NCBI RefSeq assembly: GCF_001666835.1
Contig: NZ_LZJF01000125.1
Location: 1 to 36,391 of the forward strand
DNA length: 36,391 nucleotides
Direction of reading: 5' to 3'
From: Mycobacterium sp. E3251
Lineage (GTDB): Bacteria; Actinomycetota; Actinomycetes; Mycobacteriales; Mycobacteriaceae
The first letter of the stretch is position 1, and each line of letters starts with the position of its first letter. Of the stretch, positions 10,631 through 18,182 are shown piece after piece. The position numbers and the translations under genes were made by a program. Below the pieces are notes generated by a model. The model did not search any database and was not told the DNA's origin. It saw nothing but the letters and a program-made list of their open reading frames with translations.

Positions 10631-11367
10631 GCGCCTTGGCCGCCCTTACCGAACGTTCGCTGATGGCATCGGCGCGCGACGGCGGGTTGGTGTTCGAGAT
10701 ACTCTCCCCCATCGCGTACCTGGCCGGCTTCACGGCGGCGCTGCACGGTCTGGTCGAAACGCAACGCATGGCTTACTCACAATATTTGGTGCCTGGGGTC
10801 GTCGCTCAGTCGGTGATCTTCGTCGCGTTGCTCACCGCCGATCGCGCGGCACGCGACCGCCTGACCTCGCTCGGTGAGCGTATGGCGACTCTGCCGATCG
10901 CCGCGGTAGTTCCCGTGAGCGCGCGCATGGTCGCCACCTTGATGCGGGCCGCGCTCGCGCTCACAGTCGCGATGGTCGCCGGCTACGCGTTCGGCTTCCG
11001 GATAACGGGTGGCGCAGGATATGCGTTGGTCTTTGTGCTCATTGCGTTGCTTTTGTGCCTCGCAGTAGCCCTGGGGGCCGATGCGATGGGCTCGAGTGCC
11101 AGGAGTATCCAGGGCGCCACCCAGCTGTTGTTCGTCCCACAGCTCATGCTGTTTATGCTGTCCACCGGAATTGCCCCCGAGCAGACCTTCCCCGAATGGT
11201 TGCGTCCATTCGTCCGAAACCAGCCCGTTTCGCAGATCGCCGAGACGCTCCGCAACCTTTCCACAGGCCAGGTCGCGGTCGCAAACTTGGCAATCAGCCT
11301 CGCCTGGTGTGTGGGGATGGTATTTGTCTTCGGCGCGATTACGCTCCGGATGCAGAGGCGGACCTAG
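10627..11367 (+). CDS. drrB: ABC transporter permease DrrB
   Basis: This is an ABC-2 type permease of 246 residues with about six hydrophobic segments, including the stretches beginning ALTVAMVAGYAFGF and ALVFVLIALLLCLAVALG. The conserved C-terminal part FPEWLRPFVRNQPVSQIAE is typical of the DrrB/NodJ family and recurs in drrC. It starts at an ATG overlapping the drrA stop (ATGA), and its TAG stop shares its G with the drrC GTG, so all three genes are translationally coupled. It should form the membrane channel with DrrC, powered by DrrA. Confidence 0.9.
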   Translation: MSALAALTERSLMASARDGGLVFEILSPIAYLAGFTAALHGLVETQRMAYSQYLVPGVVAQSVIFVALLTADRAARDRLTSLGERMATLPIAAVVPVSARMVATLMRAALALTVAMVAGYAFGFRITGGAGYALVFVLIALLLCLAVALGADAMGSSARSIQGATQLLFVPQLMLFMLSTGIAPEQTFPEWLRPFVRNQPVSQIAETLRNLSTGQVAVANLAISLAWCVGMVFVFGAITLRMQRRT

Positions 11368-12158
11368 TGACAATGCTGCCGGGGACCCAAGGCTCGATGC
11401 TCTCCCAGAGCTGGGTGCAAGCCGGTCGACTCCTGATCCGGTGGCAGCGGGACCGGGCGGTGCTAATGGGTTCGCTAGTCCTGCCGATCTGCCTTCTTGT
11501 CACCTACAAGGTGGTGCTTGGTGAGCGAGTACATCAGGTTACCGGCGTCGAGAGCATCTACGGCCTCGTACCGGTGAGCGCGGTGCTGTCTGCGCTGTTC
11601 GGCGCTTTCAGCACCTCAGTCGGCATTCAGCTCGAGCGCGAATCGGGGCTGCTCAGCCGCATGTGGGTGCTACCGATACACCGGGTAAGTGCGCTCGCTG
11701 GACGGCTCACAGCCGAGGCCGCTCGGGCACTCCTAGGAACGGTTCTGATCACCGCGCTCGGAGTCACACTGGGCCTGCGCTTCGCGCACGGCTGGACAAC
11801 AGTACTGCTCTACATCTTAATACCGCCGATTGTGGTCATCGGATTCACGGCGCTGGTGATGGCGCTAGCGATCCGTGCGAACGGTCGCACCGTCATGACT
11901 TGGCTGGCGGCGGGTACGGTCTCGCTCGCATTCCTCAATCCCGGCACGACCCCGATCGAGCTGTTCCCGGAGTGGCTTCGTCCACTAGTTCGCATCCAAC
12001 CGATGTCGCCACCAATAGAGGTGATGTGGGGACTTGCCCATGGCGGGCCCCTCCTCCGGCCTCTCGAGATGACTCTCCTCTGGGCGATCGTGCTGTTAGC
12101 GGTGTTCATCCCGATGGCCCTGCGCGGCTATCGTTTCGCGGCCGAAGCTAACGCGTGA
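11367..12158 (+). CDS. drrC: ABC transporter permease DrrC
   Basis: This is the second ABC-2 type permease of the transporter (263 residues). It has about six hydrophobic stretches (for example VLMGSLVLPICLLVTYKVVL) and the family motif FPEWLRPLVRIQPMSPPIE, parallel to that of DrrB. The GTG at 11367 overlaps the drrB stop (TAGTG) and is preceded by GAGG; an ATG six bases later is an alternative. The open frame reaches back to 11055, but that part lies inside drrB and is rejected. drrC marks one border of the serotype-variable interval as described for M. intracellulare. Confidence 0.9.
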   Translation: MTMLPGTQGSMLSQSWVQAGRLLIRWQRDRAVLMGSLVLPICLLVTYKVVLGERVHQVTGVESIYGLVPVSAVLSALFGAFSTSVGIQLERESGLLSRMWVLPIHRVSALAGRLTAEAARALLGTVLITALGVTLGLRFAHGWTTVLLYILIPPIVVIGFTALVMALAIRANGRTVMTWLAAGTVSLAFLNPGTTPIELFPEWLRPLVRIQPMSPPIEVMWGLAHGGPLLRPLEMTLLWAIVLLAVFIPMALRGYRFAAEANA

Positions 12159-12228
12159 GACTTATCGCCATCGCGATGCACCACGGCACCCGGGTGCTCG
12201 ACGCCGCACACCCCACGAGGTTTCCGTC

Positions 12229-13293
12229 GTGAACGAAGGGATGACGGCGAACTCACCCAAAGTCAGCATCGTAACGACCACCCATAACCAAGAGGCTTAC
12301 GTCCGGGAGGCATTCGATAGCTTTGTCGCCCAGCGGACCGAGTTCGCGATGGAGATCATCGTTGCCGATGACGCCTCTACTGACGGCACCCCGGGGATCA
12401 TCCAGGAGTACGCCCGGCGCTACCCGGAATTGTTCCGGCCGATCTTCAGACCCGAGAACCTGGGCCTCAACAAGAACCTGGTGGGTGCCCTGTCGCTGGC
12501 TCGGGGCGAGTACATCGCGCTGTGCGAGGGAGACGACTTCTGGATCGATCCGCATAAGCTGAGCAAACAAATCACGTTCCTCGACGAACACCCGGAGACG
12601 GCGGTGTGCTTCCACCCGGTACGGGTGATGTGGGATGACGGCTCCGCAGGAGACTCAAAGTTCCCTCCGGTCTACTTGCGCGGCAACTTGACCATCGACG
12701 CCCTGCTTTTGATGAACTTCATCCAGACGAATTCCGTCGTCTACCGCCGCCTCGAGCGCTACGACGACATCCCGCCCGACATCATGCCTCTCGACTGGTA
12801 CTTGCACGTCAGGCACGCGGTTCACGGCGAGATCGCTATGTTGCCACAGCCCATGGCCGTCTACCGCCGCCATTCTGAAGGCATGTGGCACAACCAGGTC
12901 GTAGACCCTCCCAAGTTTTGGCTGACACACGGCCCCGGTCATGCAGCTACGTTCGATGCCATGTTTGACCTATTTCCGGGCGACCCCGCACGCCAGGAGC
13001 TCATCGCCGTGATGGCCGACTGGATCCTGCACCAGATCGCGAAAGTCCCGGGTCCGGAAGGTCGCGCCGCGCTCGAGAACACCATCGCACAGCACCCCCG
13101 GTTCGCAATGTTGGCACTGCAACACCGCTGGGCGAAGCCCACGCGCCGACTAAACGTTTTGAGACGAAGGCTGCTTGCCGTCGCGCCCAACCGAAGGGGG
13201 CTGGTCGACGTTTGGCCATCCGCCCCTAGAAGCCGAGCGCGAACCACCAGAAGTAAATGGAGTTCCGCGCGGCACGGCGGCAGAGAATGCTAG
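12229..13293 (+). CDS. GT2 family glycosyltransferase
   Basis: This 354-residue cytoplasmic protein is a GT-A fold, family 2 glycosyltransferase. It opens with KVSIVTTTHNQEAYVREAFD, followed by EIIVADDASTDGT (nucleotide-sugar-binding aspartates, about residues 45-52) and ALCEGDDFW (about 100-105). A later segment, YRRHSEGMW, is common in this subgroup. It has no membrane helices. The GTG at 12229 was chosen; an ATG four codons later is possible. It is the first gene past drrC and is followed 10 bases later by a second GT2. It probably adds one sugar of the serotype oligosaccharide; donor and acceptor cannot be read from sequence. By position it resembles M. tuberculosis Rv1516c, recalled from memory. 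Confidence 0.85.
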   Translation: MNEGMTANSPKVSIVTTTHNQEAYVREAFDSFVAQRTEFAMEIIVADDASTDGTPGIIQEYARRYPELFRPIFRPENLGLNKNLVGALSLARGEYIALCEGDDFWIDPHKLSKQITFLDEHPETAVCFHPVRVMWDDGSAGDSKFPPVYLRGNLTIDALLLMNFIQTNSVVYRRLERYDDIPPDIMPLDWYLHVRHAVHGEIAMLPQPMAVYRRHSEGMWHNQVVDPPKFWLTHGPGHAATFDAMFDLFPGDPARQELIAVMADWILHQIAKVPGPEGRAALENTIAQHPRFAMLALQHRWAKPTRRLNVLRRRLLAVAPNRRGLVDVWPSAPRSRARTTRSKWSSARHGGREC

Positions 13294-13303
13294 GGGGAAG
13301 TTG

Positions 13304-14110
13304 GTGACTTCGGCTCCGACCGTCTCAGTGATAACGATCTCCTTCCACGATTTTGCTGGGCTCAAGCGGACGGTCGACAGTGTGCGCGCCCAACGCTACG
13401 GCGGTCACATTGAGCACATCGTGATCGACGGCGGGTCCGGCGACGATGTGGTGGCGTATCTGTCGAAGAGTGAGCCGGGGTTTGCGTACTGGCAGTCCGA
13501 GCCCGACGGCGGAAGATACGACGCGATGAACCAGGGTATCGCCCATGCGTCCGGCGATCTGTTGTGGTTCATGCATTCCGGAGATCGTTTCTCCGATCCG
13601 GATGCCGTGGCTGAGGCTATGAAGGCGATCTCGGGTCATGGACCGGCACGCGAAATCTGGGGCTTCGGCATGGATAACCTAATCGGTCTCGGGCGCGTGC
13701 GTGGGCCGATCCCCTTCAGCATCCGCAAGTTTCTCGCCGGGTGGCAGGTGGTCCCGCACCAGGCATCATTTTTCGGGTCCTCGCTGGTGGAAAAATTGGG
13801 CGGCTACGACCTCGATTTCGGAGTCGCCGCCGACCAGGAATTCATTTTGCGTGCCGCTTTGTTGCGGGATCCCATCACGGTACGACGCGTATTATGCGAC
13901 TTTGACACGACTGGAATTGGCACCAACCGCCACCCGAGCGAAGTCTTTCATGATCTGCGCCGCATGTGGGACACACACGCGCACTACCCGCTGGGCGGAC
14001 GGAAGGTTTCGCGTGCGTACCTGCGCACCTGGGAATATTACCTCCGCTTCTTAGAATTCGTGTTCGCGAAGATATCGAAAGCGCCGGCACAGCAGAACTT
14101 GGTCGAGTAA
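13304..14110 (+). CDS. GT2 family glycosyltransferase (WcaA-like)
   Basis: This is a 268-residue family 2 glycosyltransferase. It starts TSAPTVSVITISFHDFAGLK, then HIVIDGGSGDDVV (about 36-48), SEPDGGRYDAMNQGI (about 63-77) and WFMHSGDRFSD, which are standard GT2 donor-binding motifs. The open frame begins at 13175 inside the upstream gene, but the GTG at 13304 has an excellent ribosome site (AGGGGGAAG) that overlaps the upstream stop, so it was chosen. It is probably co-translated with the preceding GT2. It converges on the FkbM-type methyltransferase with only 9 bases between stops. In arrangement it resembles M. tuberculosis Rv1514c as I remember it. Confidence 0.85.
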   Translation: MTSAPTVSVITISFHDFAGLKRTVDSVRAQRYGGHIEHIVIDGGSGDDVVAYLSKSEPGFAYWQSEPDGGRYDAMNQGIAHASGDLLWFMHSGDRFSDPDAVAEAMKAISGHGPAREIWGFGMDNLIGLGRVRGPIPFSIRKFLAGWQVVPHQASFFGSSLVEKLGGYDLDFGVAADQEFILRAALLRDPITVRRVLCDFDTTGIGTNRHPSEVFHDLRRMWDTHAHYPLGGRKVSRAYLRTWEYYLRFLEFVFAKISKAPAQQNLVE

Positions 14111-14119
14111 CCACCCGTA

Positions 14120-14851
14120 CTAGTCATCTTTACGGAAGAAGATGCCGTCCGCCTGCAGCATTCGGCCATCGCGAGGATCGGTGAAACCGGGCACCAGCCC
14201 CGTCAATGTGAAGCCGAATGAGTACACTAGGTCCAGCGCTTCGCGAATGAGCATGGCACCTTCGTAAAGGGGCAATAAAGACAATTCGAGTTGCATACCG
14301 ACGCAACGGTCACTCACCGTTTGTTGAGCGCCCGCGATCACGTGCTTCTCGAATCCTTGGACGTCGATCTTCAGGAATACTTTATCCGCTGGCAGCAGCA
14401 ATTCATTCGCGACCGAGTCAAGCCGGTGCATGGGAACCTCCTCCGTCCCGACGTAATTGGCCGGTGGAAAGGCGTCTCGATGGGTCTTCATCATGGGCAA
14501 GACAGAACTGCTTGCGCCGGCATTGCCAGCGACATTTATCGAGATTGTACCGTCGACGTCACCTAAGGCACATCGCAGACAATCCCAAAGTGGATCCTTC
14601 GATGCGTTGCGTTCCAGCAACGCGAACGGTCCCGATAGCGGCTCGAACGAGACGATGCGGCCAGTGTAGGCCGCCATCCGGAGCTCCGTAGCGTATTGGC
14701 CGGAATTGGCTCCGACATCAAATACCACACTTACTCCGTGCGACTCGAGTTGCTTTACGAACTGACGCTTCGCGCCCGTTTCAGAATATGGGCGCGATAG
14801 TTCGAATATGGTGCTACGTGCAATCAAACTCCCGCGGCGGAACAAATCCAC
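14120..14851 (-). CDS. FkbM family methyltransferase
   Basis: This is a 243-residue SAM-dependent methyltransferase of the FkbM family, usually O-methylating sugars or polyketides. The SAM motif is VVFDVGANSGQYATEL (about 42-57), followed by GRIVSFEPLSGPFALLERNA, VPMHRLDSV and FLKIDVQGFEKHVIAGA, which are diagnostic of the family. The start is GTG at 14851 and the ribosome site is weak. It is the last gene of the minus-strand gmd-fcl-methyltransferase group, which suggests it methylates the deoxyhexose made from GDP-mannose, since O-methylated fucose and rhamnose are common in GPLs. It matches M. tuberculosis Rv1513 in length and position as recalled, next to gmdA-epiA. Confidence 0.88.
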   Translation of the reverse strand: MDLFRRGSLIARSTIFELSRPYSETGAKRQFVKQLESHGVSVVFDVGANSGQYATELRMAAYTGRIVSFEPLSGPFALLERNASKDPLWDCLRCALGDVDGTISINVAGNAGASSSVLPMMKTHRDAFPPANYVGTEEVPMHRLDSVANELLLPADKVFLKIDVQGFEKHVIAGAQQTVSDRCVGMQLELSLLPLYEGAMLIREALDLVYSFGFTLTGLVPGFTDPRDGRMLQADGIFFRKDD

Positions 14852-14968
14852 GGCGACACATTAACATGCGAACTCGCACCGAGCAGTAGTTGGCCCAACG
14901 TTGTCGTCGCTTCTGCTTCGTCTGGCCCGCACGGGCGCTTTCTGGCGTAGGGCCTATTTTCCGCCGCT

Positions 14969-15613
14969 CTAGGGAACCTCGATGACGATTGAGTCCAGGC
15001 CGGCACGGATCACTGCGGCAGGAAAGGCCGCGCGCGCCGCGCTCGTGATCGCGTCGAGTTGCGGGAAACCCGCAAGTCCAGACCCGAAGAGTCGCAGGTC
15101 GTCGATCACGATCGTAGTGCCTCCGGGGGTTACGTCAGCCAAACGTCGGAGTGTTGACTCCGCTGGTTCCATCTCCTCACCCGTGGCCGTGCCCTCTCCG
15201 GAAAAGTGGCCGTCAAGGAACACGAGAGGTGGGCTCGAACAGTTCGCCACGACCTTCGGGATCTCGATCAGCGAGTCGCCATGGATGAGGCTGACGTTGG
15301 GGTACTTCGCAAAGCGTCGTTTGGCTGCGGCGTAAAGGCCGTCATGCAACTCAACTGAGATCACTTGATCCGCGTGCGGCATCAGGAATGCGGTCGTCTC
15401 ACCCTTATAAGTTCCGGCCTCGACGAAGATGCGGTGCCCGCGCGACTTCAATGTATTGAGTAGATGGCGTTGCTTCCCGATCGCGGGCGGAGAAACCAGA
15501 TTCTCGCCATGGAACCAGCCGTATGCAGCCGCTAGACGTGTGGGCTCAAGGGATTTCTTATTGCGGCCCGCGTTTAACACGGCTTCGACCAGGTTGCGGG
15601 TGATCCTCGACAT
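14969..15613 (-). CDS. Class I SAM-dependent methyltransferase
   Basis: This 214-residue protein has a Rossmann methyltransferase pattern: RIFVEAGTYKGETTAFLMP (about 61-79) as motif I, VISVELHDGLYAAAKRRF as motif II, and HGDSLIEIP. FLDGHFSGEGTATGEE and TIVIDDLRLFG supply acidic residues that often bind metal in TylF/CmcI-like O-methyltransferases. There is no membrane segment. It lies between fcl and the FkbM methyltransferase on the minus strand, separated from fcl by 179 bases that include a hairpin. It is probably a sugar O-methyltransferase; the substrate is unknown. Confidence 0.75.
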   Translation of the reverse strand: MSRITRNLVEAVLNAGRNKKSLEPTRLAAAYGWFHGENLVSPPAIGKQRHLLNTLKSRGHRIFVEAGTYKGETTAFLMPHADQVISVELHDGLYAAAKRRFAKYPNVSLIHGDSLIEIPKVVANCSSPPLVFLDGHFSGEGTATGEEMEPAESTLRRLADVTPGGTTIVIDDLRLFGSGLAGFPQLDAITSAARAAFPAAVIRAGLDSIVIEVP

Positions 15614-15662
15614 ATCGTGACAGTAACCGGCCAGGCGTGGCAGTTCCAGCGAAGCCCTTCAC

Positions 15663-15682
15663 CGTGCCGGATCGGCGGCACG
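15663..15682. terminator. Stem-loop between fcl and the downstream methyltransferase
   Basis: A perfect 7-base stem (CGTGCCG and CGGCACG) encloses a 6-base loop. It lies 111 bases past the fcl stop and 50 bases ahead of the next minus-strand start. There is no T-run, so it could be an attenuator or a mycobacterial-type terminator lacking a U-tract. The role is not shown by sequence. Confidence 0.3.
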
Positions 15683-15792
15683 ACTACCGCCTACTAGTGC
15701 CGTATCGCCCTCCTCCCCCGGGGTTGCCCACGTTACTCTGACATGCTTGGCATCCCTTCACGCGTCGCCGTACAACTGTCGCCAAGCTCGAA

Positions 15793-16755
15793 TCATCTTC
15801 TCGCCGCGCCAGCGTTCGCGCGATACCACGCCACCGTTGCCTCGATGCCGTCCCGCAGAGCGATTCGGGGTCGCCATCCCGCCTCGCGCAACACTGAAAT
15901 GTCCAAAAGTTTTCGCGGTGTTCCATCGGGTTTTGTTGCGTCCCAGCGCGTTTCACCGGTGTATCCCACAGTCGCGGCGACCATCTCGGCGATCTCGCGG
16001 ATGGTGTGGTCGACGCCCGTGCCGACGTTGACGTGATTCGGCCCGTCGAAGTGTTCGAGAAGGTATAGACACGCGCTCGCCAGATCGTCGACGTGCAGTA
16101 GCTCACGTCGGGGAGTTCCGGTGCCCCAATTCGTCACCTCGCCAGCACCGCTGGCTTTTGCCTCCTCGTAGCGTCGGATGAGCGCCGGCAACAGATGCGA
16201 GCCTGAAGGTGAAAAGTTGTCGCCAGGTCCGTAGAGGTTGGTCGGCATCGCAGAGATCCATGCCAAACCATACTGGCGCCGGACCGCCTGGACCTGAACG
16301 ATGCCTGCAATCTTGGCGATTGCGTAGGCGTCGTTAGTGGGTTCCAGGGGTCCGGTAAGCAGCGCGCTCTCCTGGATGGGCTGCGGCGCAAGTTTCGGGT
16401 ATATGCAAGAGGAGCCGAGGAACAGCAGTCGCGGCACTCGCGCGGCCACGGCAGCGTCGAGCAGGTTGACCTGGATCTGCAGGTTTTCGGACAGAAAGTC
16501 CGCCGGGTAGGTGTTGTTCGCCATAATGCCGCCGACACGCGCCGCAGCATCGATGACGACCCGCGGTCTTGTCTGCAGAATGAAATCAAAGGTCGCGGCG
16601 CGATCCCTCAGATCAAGGTCGTTGCGTGACTGCACAAGGAGATTGGTGAATCCTTCGGCCTGGAATCTGCGTTGCAGGGCGGACCCGACCAGCCCTCGGT
16701 GCCCGGCGATATAGATTGGCAATGCGCGATCAAGGCTCCGGATCGAAGCGTCCAT
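15793..16755 (-). CDS. fcl: GDP-L-fucose synthase / GDP-sugar epimerase-reductase
   Basis: This extended-SDR enzyme (320 residues) epimerises and reduces GDP-4-keto-6-deoxymannose to GDP-L-fucose or a related sugar. It has the NAD(P) motif GHRGLVGSAL near the N-terminus, LGSSCIYP containing the catalytic serine, the YAIAK catalytic Tyr-Lys pair, and the conserved segment MPTNLYGPGDNFSP. The open frame runs to 16911, but the ATG at 16755 has a GGAG site and lies 7 bases after the gmd stop, and the protein then has the typical family length. The M. tuberculosis counterpart is epiA (Rv1512), from memory. With gmd it forms a two-step GDP-deoxyhexose pathway. It lacks an evident membrane segment and is cytosolic. 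Confidence 0.92.
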   Translation of the reverse strand: MDASIRSLDRALPIYIAGHRGLVGSALQRRFQAEGFTNLLVQSRNDLDLRDRAATFDFILQTRPRVVIDAAARVGGIMANNTYPADFLSENLQIQVNLLDAAVAARVPRLLFLGSSCIYPKLAPQPIQESALLTGPLEPTNDAYAIAKIAGIVQVQAVRRQYGLAWISAMPTNLYGPGDNFSPSGSHLLPALIRRYEEAKASGAGEVTNWGTGTPRRELLHVDDLASACLYLLEHFDGPNHVNVGTGVDHTIREIAEMVAATVGYTGETRWDATKPDGTPRKLLDISVLREAGWRPRIALRDGIEATVAWYRANAGAARR

Positions 16756-16762
16756 TTTCTGC

Positions 16763-17785
16763 TCAGCTCCAACCGGGCAGGGTCGGCTTGTCAATCCACG
16801 GCTTGCCGCCGCACTCCAACGCGGCGATGTCCGCGTCGACCATGATTCGCGCCAGCTCGCCGGTGTGTACAGAGGCCTTCCACCCCAACGATTCAGCGGC
16901 CTTTGTCGCATCGCCTACCAGCGAATCCACTTCTGCAGGGCGCAGATACCGGTCGTCGAACTTCACATGTTCCTGCCAGTCGAGCCCGGCATGATCGAAC
17001 GCGGTTTGAGCGAATTCGCGCACGGTGTAGCCGCGCCCTGTGGCCAGAACGTAATCTTCTGGTTCAGGGGCCTGCAGCATCCGCCACATGCCCTCGACAT
17101 ACTCCGGTGCATAACCCCAGTCACGGATGGCATCAAGGTTGCCCATGAAGACGTTTGACTGGGCGCCGGCCTTGATACGCGCCACCGCTCGCGTGATTTT
17201 TCGGGTCACGAATGTTTCGCCGCGCCTGGGCGATTCGTGGTTGAACAAGATGCCGTTGACCGCGAACAGCCCATAGGCTTCGCGATAGTTGCGCGTCGCC
17301 CAGTAGGAGTAGACCTTTGCCGCGCCGTACGGTGACCGCGGATAAAACGGTGTCTGCTCGTTCTGCGGCGGCGGTGACGCGCCGAACATCTCCGAGGAGG
17401 AGGCTTGATAGAAGCGGCACTGCACCCGGGAAAGTCGAACGGCTTCGAGCAGCCGGATCGACCCCATCCCCGTGGTGTCGCCGGTATGAACGGGTTCGTC
17501 GAAACTCACTCGCACATGCGACTGCGCCGCAAGGTTGTACACCTCATCGGGATCGATGGTGCTCAGCAAAGTCACCAAACGAGTGCCGTCGGTGAGATCA
17601 CCGTAGTGCAGAAACAGTCGCGCATCCGGTTGGTGCGGATCGATATAGAGATGGTCGATCCGTGATGTGTTGAACGTCGACGCTCGACGGATGAGCCCGT
17701 GAACCTCATAGCCCTTGCTCAAGAGCAGCTGGGCGAGATACGAGCCGTCCTGTCCGGTGATTCCGGTTATGAGCGCTCTTCTCAC
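16763..17785 (-). CDS. gmd: GDP-mannose 4,6-dehydratase
   Basis: This 340-residue enzyme converts GDP-mannose to GDP-4-keto-6-deoxymannose, the entry step to GDP-fucose and related deoxysugars. Motifs are [19 protein letters not shown] (NADP binding, residues 4-22), [34 protein letters not shown] (catalytic Ser and Glu), [15 protein letters not shown] (catalytic Tyr-Lys) and [17 protein letters not shown]. The length and motifs are fully typical. It is the first gene of the minus-strand group gmd-fcl-methyltransferase-FkbM, divergent from the GT-C-like gene. It corresponds to M. tuberculosis gmdA (Rv1511) as recalled. Its presence argues for a fucose-type or 6-deoxytalose-type sugar made from GDP-mannose. 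Confidence 0.96.
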   Translation of the reverse strand: MRRALITGITGQDGSYLAQLLLSKGYEVHGLIRRASTFNTSRIDHLYIDPHQPDARLFLHYGDLTDGTRLVTLLSTIDPDEVYNLAAQSHVRVSFDEPVHTGDTTGMGSIRLLEAVRLSRVQCRFYQASSSEMFGASPPPQNEQTPFYPRSPYGAAKVYSYWATRNYREAYGLFAVNGILFNHESPRRGETFVTRKITRAVARIKAGAQSNVFMGNLDAIRDWGYAPEYVEGMWRMLQAPEPEDYVLATGRGYTVREFAQTAFDHAGLDWQEHVKFDDRYLRPAEVDSLVGDATKAAESLGWKASVHTGELARIMVDADIAALECGGKPWIDKPTLPGWS

Positions 17786-18182
17786 CGCAGGCCCGCTGCG
17801 GTCGGTAGATGCGTGCTACCCAACGTCTGGCATAAGATCATAGCGGCCAGCTCACTCCTCATTGCACTACACCGGCGGGGTGGCGTCGATCAATAGTAGA
17901 TGCACGGTCAAGCACGTATTGAGCGACGGCTCTACCAGGTCGCCTCGGGTACACCGTCATCGCTCCAGGCTGCTTTCGACGAAACGAATGCTACCCGGCT
18001 CAATTTCCTTGAATTTGAGGGTCCTGTGCGCGAAACTCAATTCGCTGACCTCGCGCATGCTCACTGCGCCAGATGTTGAACCACGCTGAAGGGTTGCTCC
18101 GGATCGTGCTTGGGCCTGTATGTGGGCGGACGATGCGTCCCTGCTCTCGCGACCATTTCATGCTGAACCGAGGAGAACGCAG
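17786..18182. promoter_or_regulatory. Divergent region between gmd and the GT-C-like gene
   Basis: These 397 bases contain no plausible gene. They must carry promoters for the minus-strand gmd operon and for the plus-strand GT-C operon. A dyad at 17999-18019 and a further similar half-site (CTCAATTCG, about 18035) are the only structured elements I could see. The ribosome site GAGGAGA at the right end serves the GT-C-like gene. Confidence 0.5.
17999..18019. promoter_or_regulatory. 9-3-9 dyad (operator candidate)
   Basis: CTCAATTTC and GAATTTGAG form inverted arms, with eight of nine positions pairing, around CTT. A third related half-site, CTCAATTCG, follows at about 18035. The dyad is A+T-rich in a G+C-rich region and lies about 165 bases upstream of the GT-C-like gene. 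An operator or a transcript hairpin are both possible. Confidence 0.35.

Noticed and set aside
11055..11366. Upstream extension of the drrC frame
   Set aside because: It lies inside drrB in another frame; the GTG coupled to the drrB stop gives the normal permease length.
12169..12178. 10-base palindrome CATCGCGATG after drrC
   Set aside because: It is short, made of common CG-rich words and has no run of T, so chance is the best explanation.
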